64,000 nucleotides of DNA from Alphaproteobacteria bacterium (GTDB taxonomy: Bacteria > Pseudomonadota > Alphaproteobacteria > Micropepsales > Micropepsaceae). Position 1 is the first letter of the stretch. The number at the start of each line of letters is the position of its first letter. The notes below the pieces were generated by a model. That model ran no database searches and was not told where the DNA came from. It worked only from the letters and a program-made list of their open reading frames with translations. Below are positions 55,951 to 62,579 of the stretch, piece after piece. The stretch covers positions 1 through 64,000 of the forward strand of contig JAGWMG010000004.1 of NCBI GenBank assembly GCA_028871795.1, given 5' to 3'. The position numbers were made by a program, and so were the translations under genes.

Positions 55951-57021
55951 ATGGCTCAGAACCGCTTCGGCAAACGCATAGCCCTCACCCAGGCCATCCT
56001 CGGGAAGATCGCCAAGATCGACGAGTTGAAAGGCCTCTGGCAGGGAAGCGTGCGCGTGAGCCCCCAGATATTAGGGCGCTTGAAGTCATGGGTCATTATC
56101 ACCTCGACCGGCGCCTCGACCCGCATCGAAGGCGCGCGGATGACGGACGAGGAAATCGCCCGCTTTCTCCGGGGCTTCAAGGGCAAGCGCCCCAAGAGCC
56201 GCGATGAACAGGAGGTCGCCGGGTATGCCGACCTCATCGGTCGCATATTCGACAACTGGAAGACGATCAAGCTCACCGAGGGATGGATACTCCAGTTCCA
56301 CGGCATGCTTCTCAAGTTCTCCGACAAGGATCGCGTTCACAAAGGCACATACAAGAGCGCGCCCAACACCGTGGTCATGGTGAATGAGAAAGGCGAGCAG
56401 GCCGTCCTCTTCGAGCCGACGCCGCCGTACCTCGTCCAAGGCGAGATGCGCTCCGCCATCGAGTGGGCGAACCGGGAACTCGAAAACGGCGAGACGCACC
56501 CGCTTCTCGTGATCGCGAACTTCATCTTCGAGTTCCTCGCCATTCACCCCTTCGCGGACGGCAACGGCCGTGTATCCCGGGCGCTCACCAATCTGCTTCT
56601 CCTTCGCGCCGGATACGCCTATGTGCCGTATGTCTCCCTGGACGAAATCATCGAGCGGACGAAATCCGAATACTATCTCGCGCTCCGCGCCGCGCAGAAG
56701 CGCCACAAGACGAAGCGCGAGGACGTGACGCCGTGGGTATCGTACCTCCTCTCCGCCCTGACCGAGCAGGCTGAGCGCGCTCGTGCGCTCATGGAAAACG
56801 ACCAGCCGGAGAAGCTCCTCTCCGAAAAGCAGGCGGCGGTATACCGCTTGTTCGACGGAGGGAAAGAACTGGCCGTCGCGGAGATACATTTGCTTCTCAA
56901 AAAAACGGTACCGCTGCCGACGATCAAACAGGCACTCTCGCGCCTCACGAAGCTGAAGCTCCTGGAGCGCATCGGCCAGGGGCGCGGCACGCGGTATAGA
57001 CGGACAGCAAGCATAGATTAA
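55951..57021 (+). CDS. Fic domain protein 1 (class II, N-terminal inhibitory helix)
   Basis: 356 residues. Fic core motif HPFADGNGRVSR with His199; the inhibitory helix motif (S/T)xxxE(G/N) is present as Ser56-Glu60-Gly61 in ASTRIEGARM, so activity is held by the protein itself. The C-terminus is a winged-helix-like part (PLPTIKQALSRLTKLKLLER). Fic proteins AMPylate targets. AT-rich DNA upstream has two direct TATAGTT repeats. No separate antitoxin gene is next to it. Confidence 0.9.
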   Translation: MAQNRFGKRIALTQAILGKIAKIDELKGLWQGSVRVSPQILGRLKSWVIITSTGASTRIEGARMTDEEIARFLRGFKGKRPKSRDEQEVAGYADLIGRIFDNWKTIKLTEGWILQFHGMLLKFSDKDRVHKGTYKSAPNTVVMVNEKGEQAVLFEPTPPYLVQGEMRSAIEWANRELENGETHPLLVIANFIFEFLAIHPFADGNGRVSRALTNLLLLRAGYAYVPYVSLDEIIERTKSEYYLALRAAQKRHKTKREDVTPWVSYLLSALTEQAERARALMENDQPEKLLSEKQAAVYRLFDGGKELAVAEIHLLLKKTVPLPTIKQALSRLTKLKLLERIGQGRGTRYRRTASID

Positions 57022-57062
57022 CGTTGGACCAGGCAACCCAACAGATGACATAATTTGGGCGC

Positions 57063-57160
57063 TTGGATGCACGCGTTCACCGCACCTCGGTACACGCCAG
57101 TATGATCTGGTGTATCCACGCCGCGCCGGCCTTCGTCTGCCCCGAGACGACGGTTTTCCG
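57063..57160 (-). repeat. Partial copy of the small gene at 58565-58828, downstream of fic 1
   Basis: About 85 bp are nearly identical to 58565-58650, the 3' end of the small minus-strand gene. The frame kept here gives RKTVVSGQTKAGAAWIHQII then LACTEVR and the stop, but a TGA lies 5 codons before the possible GTG. It is a truncated duplicate between the two fic genes. Confidence 0.75.
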
Positions 57161-57225
57161 GTTAGGCACTCGGCAACGTCACAGACTCCAACCGGCATGC
57201 TTTCGAGTGCGTTCAGGCCATGTCG

Positions 57226-57254
57226 TGCGGAGATTAGAGCGTCTAATCTCCGCA
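57226..57254. promoter_or_regulatory. fic 2 operator site 1 (TGCGGAGAT-N11-ATCTCCGCA)
   Basis: A perfect 13-bp inverted repeat (TGCGGAGATTAGA / TCTAATCTCCGCA, 3-base centre), upstream of the fic 2 promoter. Same outer arms and spacing as site 2. Confidence 0.75.
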
Positions 57255-57272
57255 TCTATGCTTAGAATATTG

Positions 57273-57301
57273 TTGCTCGTGCGGAGATAGCACGGTATAA
57301 T
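57273..57301 (+). promoter_or_regulatory. fic 2 promoter
   Basis: TTGCTC (57273-57278), 17-bp spacer, perfect TATAAT (57296-57301). Transcription would start near 57308, very close to the ATGs at 57312, 57321 and 57327, so the message is almost leaderless if the first is used. Confidence 0.6.
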
Positions 57302-57308
57302 CTCCGCA
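57280..57308. promoter_or_regulatory. fic 2 operator site 2, covering the -10 box
   Basis: TGCGGAGAT (57280-57288), 11-base centre, ATCTCCGCA (57300-57308). It overlaps the promoter. Its centre is 54 bp from site 1, about five helical turns. Confidence 0.75.
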
Positions 57309-57311
57309 ACG

Positions 57312-58433
57312 ATGCAGAGAATGACCATGTACATCTATCAACGGAAAGGCTGGCCGAAATTCACGTGGGATGCCGCTCGCTTGTCCGGGCGGCTTGCTGC
57401 CACGCACGCCTTACAAGGGCGGCTCCTGGGGCATATGCAGGCTCTCGGCTTCGAGCTTCGCGCCGAAGCCACGCTTGAGAGCCTCACGGCCGAAGTCATC
57501 AAATCGAGTGAGATAGAAGGCCGTGTCCTCGACGTGACGCAAGTTCGCTCCTCCCTGGCGCGCCGTCTCGGCATGGATGTCGGCGCGCTCGCGCGAGTGG
57601 ACCGCAATGTCGAAGGCATCGTCGACATGATGCTCGACGCGACTCAAGAATTCACGAAGCCGCTTTCGGCAAGACGCCTGTTCGGCTGGCACGCGGCGCT
57701 CTTCCCGACGGGCCGGAGCGGCATGCACAAGATCACCGTTGGCGGTTGGCGGACGGACACAACCGGCGCCATGCAGGTCGTGTCGGGTCCGATTGGCCGT
57801 GAGCGCGTCCACTACGAAGCCCCGGCGGCCTCCGCGCTCCCGGGCGAGATGCGGGCGTTCATCGCATGGTTCAACCGGTACGACGGCACGGATTTGGTGC
57901 TCCGTGCCGGCGTCGCGCACCTCTGGTTCGTGACCATCCATCCCTTCGACGACGGCAACGGCCGCATCGCGCGCGCCATCGCTGACATGGCGCTCGCGCG
58001 CTCCGAAAAAAACCCGCAGCGCTTCTACAGCATGTCCTCTCAGATTCAGGAAGACCGCTCCGCCTATTACAACATCCTGGAGGCCACGCAGAAAGGCGGA
58101 CTCGACATCACGCCCTGGCTCGATTGGTTTCTCGGCTGCCTTGGCCGCGCGTTTGAGGGCGCGGAGGACATCCTGGCCTCCGTGCTCCGGAAGGCGCGTT
58201 TCTGGAAGCGTCACGCCGAGGCATCGTTCAACGAACGGCAACGGCTGGTGGTCAACCGCATGCTCGACGGCTTCGAGGGCAAGCTCACGTCATCAAAATG
58301 GGCAAAGCTCGCCAAGTGCTCGCAGGATACCGCGGGCCGCGATATCGACGACTTGCTCAAACGCGGCATCTTGACCAAGAACGCCGCGGGCGGGCGAAGC
58401 ACCAACTACTCGCTGGCAGAGGAGCCGGCATAA
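57312..58433 (+). CDS. Fic domain protein 2 (DUF4172-type N-terminus, class II)
   Basis: 373 residues from ATG 57312 (ATGs at 57321 and 57327 also possible). N-terminal DUF4172 segment MYIYQRKGWPKFTWDAARL; inhibitory motif Ser65-Glu69-Gly70 in KSSEIEGRVL; Fic core HPFDDGNGRIARA with His210; C-terminal winged helix (TSSKWAKLAKCSQDTAGRDI, about 325-368). The two identical-arm operators at its promoter suggest autoregulation, perhaps by its own wHTH. Confidence 0.9.
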   Translation: MQRMTMYIYQRKGWPKFTWDAARLSGRLAATHALQGRLLGHMQALGFELRAEATLESLTAEVIKSSEIEGRVLDVTQVRSSLARRLGMDVGALARVDRNVEGIVDMMLDATQEFTKPLSARRLFGWHAALFPTGRSGMHKITVGGWRTDTTGAMQVVSGPIGRERVHYEAPAASALPGEMRAFIAWFNRYDGTDLVLRAGVAHLWFVTIHPFDDGNGRIARAIADMALARSEKNPQRFYSMSSQIQEDRSAYYNILEATQKGGLDITPWLDWFLGCLGRAFEGAEDILASVLRKARFWKRHAEASFNERQRLVVNRMLDGFEGKLTSSKWAKLAKCSQDTAGRDIDDLLKRGILTKNAAGGRSTNYSLAEEPA

Positions 58434-58564
58434 GGCAGCGCGCGCCGGTCGGTTCCGGCGCGGCGGAAAACGGTAGAAGGCGGGGACGACCAGCGTATCT
58501 ATCGCTTTTGCTTCTTCTGAGGCAACGTTCCCGCCACTGCAATTCGCTTTGAGCATCGCAGAGT

Positions 58565-58828
58565 TCATCGCACCTCGGTACACGCCAGTATGATCTGGTG
58601 TATCCACGCCGCGACAGCCTTCGTCTGCCCCGAGACGACGGTTTTCCGGCCGCGATTGTTCTCCCGGAGTATGCGCTCCATGACACGCTTGGTGTCCTGG
58701 CTCAGGTCGTCGAGCGGCTTGGGGTGCGTGAGGTCGTGGACGACCTTGTCGGTCGTTCTGATAATGATGGTCCTCTTTTCTGACTTCTTTTTTTTCTCGC
58801 TCCAGGTCGTGAATCCTTCGTATCCCAT
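58565..58828 (-). CDS. Small unknown basic protein
   Basis: 87 residues. A Lys-rich start (WSEKKKKSEKRTIIIRTTD) is followed by VVHDLTHPKPLDDLSQDTKR and a C-terminal helix (AAWIHQIILACTEVR). Its 3' third is duplicated at 57063-57160. An operator (58894-58916) stands 66 bp before the start. Function not recognised. Confidence 0.55.
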   Translation of the reverse strand: MGYEGFTTWSEKKKKSEKRTIIIRTTDKVVHDLTHPKPLDDLSQDTKRVMERILRENNRGRKTVVSGQTKAVAAWIHQIILACTEVR

Positions 58829-58893
58829 GATGCGTGCGATGAACTGCTAATGCCCGCAGTGTCGTCCCGTATCGGTAAGTGCGGAAGGAGGAT

Positions 58894-58916
58894 GAACTTG
58901 ACCGGCTGGCAAGTTC
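58894..58916. promoter_or_regulatory. Operator-like palindrome GAACTTG-N9-CAAGTTC (copy 3)
   Basis: GAACTTG (58894-58900) and CAAGTTC (58910-58916), a 9-base spacer, just upstream of the small minus-strand gene. Same arms as at 53870-53892, 5 kb away. Confidence 0.7.
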
Positions 58917-58956
58917 TCCTATCAACGTCGTACGCGCACGATGTGTTCTACGTATC

Positions 58957-59745
58957 TCAGTATCTGCCGTTCTCATTCGCATCCGGCTTTGCAGGACTGG
59001 AGTGCGCCACGGACGCTTCGGGATGACCCAGGGGGGCCGTTTGAGCCCGGAAAGTATGCGCTGCCTGTGCACCCCCTGGTTTGGCCACCGCGGTCACAAT
59101 GGCCGTCGGATTGAAGGCCGCAGCCACATGCACCCACCAGTTCTGGACGAACGGAGATAGCGGAATCAGGATAATCCCCACGAGTAACGCGATGAGGATA
59201 CCGATGAAATGATGTCGTGGATTTCCCCAGCTGCGAGCCTCGCGCTGCATTTCCTCGAAGGAGAGCAGCGTTTCTCTTAGCGCCACGTAGTCGGAGACCG
59301 CCAAACGCAAATCATCGAGTTTGTGGCGGCACGTCCATGATAGAGCTTCGACCTTCGCCTTAAGGTGCGCCAGCCTGTCCTCAAACAGCGGAAGCGAATG
59401 CCGTGTGGTTCCGGTTACCCGCGTCTTCAGTGCCGCCCACCGCACGGCCAGTTGTTCCACCGCGCTCGTCAGCCCGACAATCATTTGCCTGCGGCACAGG
59501 ACGTATCCATAACGGAAAAGCTCGGTCGGCGAGGAACGATGGCGTTCCTGCTCAATCTCAACAGCAAGGCCGTCTATGAATCCGGCAACGCAACTTGCTA
59601 TGCGAAGTTCCTCGGGTGGCTCAAGTGAGAGCGTGGAGAGCATCGCTTGCGTATCCGAAGCCATGCGGCGAAGGTGACCTAGCTCTGATAAGACGTCGCG
59701 CCCTTTGCTATGCTCCGGTGCGCGATGGATGCGGTTCGTGCTCAT
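58957..59745 (-). CDS. Coiled-coil membrane protein of unknown function
   Basis: 262 residues from ATG 59745 (GGAG 9 bp upstream); the frame extends to 60015 without protein-like sequence. Mostly helical (LPLFEDRLAHLKAKVEALSW, about 123-142), with one or two C-terminal membrane helices (HHFIGILIALLVGIILIPLS, about 185-204) and a low-complexity tail. Family unknown. Confidence 0.65.
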   Translation of the reverse strand: MSTNRIHRAPEHSKGRDVLSELGHLRRMASDTQAMLSTLSLEPPEELRIASCVAGFIDGLAVEIEQERHRSSPTELFRYGYVLCRRQMIVGLTSAVEQLAVRWAALKTRVTGTTRHSLPLFEDRLAHLKAKVEALSWTCRHKLDDLRLAVSDYVALRETLLSFEEMQREARSWGNPRHHFIGILIALLVGIILIPLSPFVQNWWVHVAAAFNPTAIVTAVAKPGGAQAAHTFRAQTAPLGHPEASVAHSSPAKPDANENGRY

Positions 59746-60178
59746 CCGTGCCCACTCCACTCGGGTTGATCGTGTTTCACGTCCTTCCGTTTCCAAACTG
59801 CGCGTAGTCGTTCGCGTCTTGCCGCCTGCAAACTTCGCGGCGTATGCCGCGCGAACTGCATAAATTGTCGCGCTTATAGTCGACACGCGCCGAACGTACA
59901 GCCGGCGCGGAGAGCGGCGTGGTGCTAGTCCTTGCTCCTCATGCGACAGGTGGTGCTGACAGCGCACGTCGCTTCCTACGGGCATGCTCGTATGCCGGCT
60001 GGCGCGGTCGCCCAAATGATCTCATACCCATCTTCGGACGAAAGTCCTGATTCATTTGACAATTCCGTGATCGGCGCGAATGCAAGCACCAGCACGTGTT
60101 CGCACGTGCGCAGTTTGCACGTGCAACCCCCGTCCATTCTGTTTACTATGACGATTTTGCACGGCCAGGGAGAGCGTC
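59746..60178. promoter_or_regulatory. Divergent intergenic region with iterated GCACGTGC palindromes
   Basis: No gene is supported here. GCACGTG at 60092, GCACGTGC at 60102 and again at 60117-60124 lie 55-87 bp before the HTH gene and look like operator iterons. TTGACA at 60056-60061 could be a -35 box; no good -10 pairs with it. The rest shows nothing recognisable. Confidence 0.55.
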
Positions 60179-61195
60179 GTGGGTGAACTGGTGAACTTGC
60201 CCGTCCAAGAGCGGAGCCCATCGGCGGCCGACCACCTCGCGCTTAGGTTTCTCATCAAGTACCTGAGCCAAATGCTCGGTGTCGGGTACAAGACGGTTGC
60301 CGACGGGACTGGATTCACCGAAAGCACCGTCAAGAATTATGTGAACGACAAGTCAACGACGAGCAAAGCGGCCGCGGAGATGTACGCGGGATTTGCGAAG
60401 CGGTGCGCCGCGTTGATTATGGAACGGCCTCAACCGGGTCCCTTTCACGATTACGCCGTCCATCTCCTTGTGCATCTCTACGGCAGTGAATGGCTGAAAT
60501 CGGCAAGGATTGCGGCATCCGCGAGCATGCAAGCGGAGCCGCCGCCGGACGTAATTTTCGCGAACTGGCTCGGCATCACGGATGACAACATTGCGCATGC
60601 GGAAAGCCGCTTTCGTGGGCTCTGGCGGGTCGTGCGGCCGTCTTCCCCGGTCGCATCTCACCGTGACATGTCCGAGGTCCGAGAGGTAAACTATTCGCTC
60701 CTCAACATCCGTCCGCGGAGCGTCAATTCGGGGAAGCTCTGCGATTTCCGTTGGTACTATCTCGGCCAGGGTCGCGAGAAGGACGAATACGATGTTTTCG
60801 AGGGCTTCGTCATCCCGAACGTGAACCGGATAGAATTCTTGGGGCGCGCCCTCGACGGTTACGCGCTTCTGACCCTCATGGTGTGGCGCTTCAGGCCAAA
60901 CCGGGAGATTCTCGGCCATGTGCGCGTGGCGAGCGGGCAGGCGCTTTCACTCAACACGTTCGGCGCGCCCGTGAGCGCCCGCGTCCGCGCGTTCTTCGTC
61001 GAACAGAGCGATCAACTTTCAGGCCGCAAGTTCGACACCCTGAAGAACGATGAGGTGGACGCCATCGGCGTCGCGCCCCTCGACTCCCTGCGAGCGCGCG
61101 TCCCCGCCGACCAACACGACAAGACCGTTCACTATCTCTCCGACCGCCCTATCGTTGGCTTTTTCTCCGGCCAGGACGATACTAGCGAGGGATGA
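60179..61195 (+). CDS. Unknown HTH-containing protein
   Basis: 338 residues from GTG 60179 (GGAGAG upstream). Residues 20-55 resemble an HTH (YKTVADGTGFTESTVKNYVN). The second half has an alpha/beta domain with FRWYYLGQGREKDEYDVFEG then FVIPNVNRIEFLG. The layout is like that of the protein at 39318-40208 (HTH, then FEGFVI region), suggesting one unnamed family. Its stop overlaps the next start (ATGA). Confidence 0.7.
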   Translation: MGELVNLPVQERSPSAADHLALRFLIKYLSQMLGVGYKTVADGTGFTESTVKNYVNDKSTTSKAAAEMYAGFAKRCAALIMERPQPGPFHDYAVHLLVHLYGSEWLKSARIAASASMQAEPPPDVIFANWLGITDDNIAHAESRFRGLWRVVRPSSPVASHRDMSEVREVNYSLLNIRPRSVNSGKLCDFRWYYLGQGREKDEYDVFEGFVIPNVNRIEFLGRALDGYALLTLMVWRFRPNREILGHVRVASGQALSLNTFGAPVSARVRAFFVEQSDQLSGRKFDTLKNDEVDAIGVAPLDSLRARVPADQHDKTVHYLSDRPIVGFFSGQDDTSEG

Positions 61196-61572
61196 TCGAT
61201 TCGCACGATCCAGCATCGTTCCGATCAGGTTGGCGCCCCGTGGGCAGAAGCCGCGATGTGGCGCTTAGTTTCCAGCGCCACCTGAGGGATTTTGTCGTCA
61301 CCCTCGATTGCCTCTACTATTTCAAAGCTATAAGTGGCTTTGGCGTGCCGCTCCCCGACGACGAGAAGTTCGAGGCCATTGATGCGTTCGTCGTTCGGGA
61401 ATTCGGGTGCGAGTACGACGATATTATAACCGTGAACTCCGAGATGTTTGGCCCCGTCATCATCATGTCGGAAACAACGCTCAGGCGAGCGGGCGTGAAG
61501 CTGCCGCGGTGGGGCGAACCGCCGAGACAGAAGACGGGACAGAAGCCCGCCCTGACACTGGTCACGTCTTAG
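61192..61572 (+). CDS. Unknown protein coupled to the HTH gene
   Basis: 126 residues. Alpha/beta with LSFQRHLRDFVVTLDCLYYF and FGCEYDDIITVNSEMFGPVI. No family recognised. ATGA overlap with the HTH gene suggests a functional pair. It meets the next gene tail to tail with a 4-bp overlap. Confidence 0.6.
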   Translation: MIDSHDPASFRSGWRPVGRSRDVALSFQRHLRDFVVTLDCLYYFKAISGFGVPLPDDEKFEAIDAFVVREFGCEYDDIITVNSEMFGPVIIMSETTLRRAGVKLPRWGEPPRQKTGQKPALTLVTS

Positions 61573-61961
61573 CGGCGCGTGCCGTTTCTCTTATCATGGA
61601 GAGCGATTCCACGCCGGTACTTCCACTGCGCACACATGGCCGAAAAGCCCCCAACTAATGTTGTGAGGACGCCCATCGCTGTTACACCATAGCCGATACT
61701 CGCGAGGCCACCGGAGAAAGTCTTGACACCTTCGCCGGCGAGCACCGCCCCGCCTATTGGATTGATGTGTGCAAGCGCAATTCCCGCGGCCAGCATCGCG
61801 CCACCGGCCAGTATCATCGCCAATCCCGCTTTCTCGAACTGGGCCGCCCGCTCGAACCGGCCGGAGCGCAATCGAAGCGCCGCAACCTTCGTGCGGTACT
61901 TACGATCAGCGCGTTGTATCTGATCGAACCACTTGGAGGGATGATCGACGACCTCTCCCAT
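61569..61961 (-). CDS. Small membrane protein with two hydrophobic hairpins
   Basis: 130 residues from ATG 61961; a TTG two codons upstream is possible. A basic N-terminal helix (about 10-40), then Gly/Ala-rich membrane segments (AGLAMILAGGAMLAAGIALA and VTAMGVLTTLVGGFSAMCA) and a basic tail. Function unknown. Confidence 0.6.
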   Translation of the reverse strand: MGEVVDHPSKWFDQIQRADRKYRTKVAALRLRSGRFERAAQFEKAGLAMILAGGAMLAAGIALAHINPIGGAVLAGEGVKTFSGGLASIGYGVTAMGVLTTLVGGFSAMCAQWKYRRGIALHDKRNGTRR

Positions 61962-62078
61962 ACGCAATTCAGTGAATCATTCAAAGGGTTACTCGTCAAA
62001 TAGCGGCCGTTGCCGTTCCACATACTTGCCACGGTGTCCAATTCATCCGCCGTGCACACTCGCCATCCGCCACATACG

Positions 62079-62201
62079 ATGCGACGCGTGCAGGCAATTC
62101 ACCACAAACGGTTTGCAGGGATGGTTGCGAACGCCATTGTGCTTTCGCTGCAGTCGAAACTAGAATTCCTCCCGGATCAAACCAGGGGCTTCACGCCATG
62201 A
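62079..62201 (+). CDS. Possible tiny gene coupled to the next
   Basis: 40 residues from ATG 62079, ending in ATGA overlap with the gene at 62198. Sequence HKRFAGMVANAIVLSLQSKL is helix-like. The support is the overlap and position only. Confidence 0.3.
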   Translation: MRRVQAIHHKRFAGMVANAIVLSLQSKLEFLPDQTRGFTP

Positions 62202-62578
62202 AACTCTTGCTTCGTCGCAATGAGCGCTCGTCCATAACAGGCAAGCCGATTTATATTCTCGAAATGCGCGCCGAACTTTCAGCGGAGGAGAAGGGCTGGA
62301 TCGACAAATACAAATTCGGCCCGTCGCTTCTTTATTCGAAGAAGGGCAAACCGAACGCCAACGCCGACACCTTGGCGGGCGTCGGACAGATTCTTCTCCA
62401 CTATGCGATGGACCTCACCGTGTCCGTGAACGACCTCGTGAACGGCAAGAAGATCGAGTGCAAGGACATCATGGAGATGCTGGCCGTCGAAGCACAGATC
62501 AAGGAAGCGGCGCAGAATTTCGCGAATGTCCTCCGCGCGGCGTCGCAGTTCGGCGGCGAGGAAGTGATCGAACTCTAA
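62198..62578 (+). CDS. Unknown protein next to the coupling ATPase
   Basis: 126 residues. Contains KPIYILEMRAELSAEEKGWI near the start and LAVEAQIKEAAQNFANVLRA near the end. No family recognised. It ends 1 bp before the VirD4-like gene, so the two are co-expressed and it is probably part of the transfer module. Confidence 0.65.
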   Translation: MKLLLRRNERSSITGKPIYILEMRAELSAEEKGWIDKYKFGPSLLYSKKGKPNANADTLAGVGQILLHYAMDLTVSVNDLVNGKKIECKDIMEMLAVEAQIKEAAQNFANVLRAASQFGGEEVIEL

Positions 62579-62579
62579 C

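Noticed and set aside
61814-62059. Minus-strand frame extending upstream of the small membrane protein at 61.6-62.0 kb
   Set aside because: It is in a different frame, partly opposite AT-rich intergenic DNA, and lacks protein-like features.
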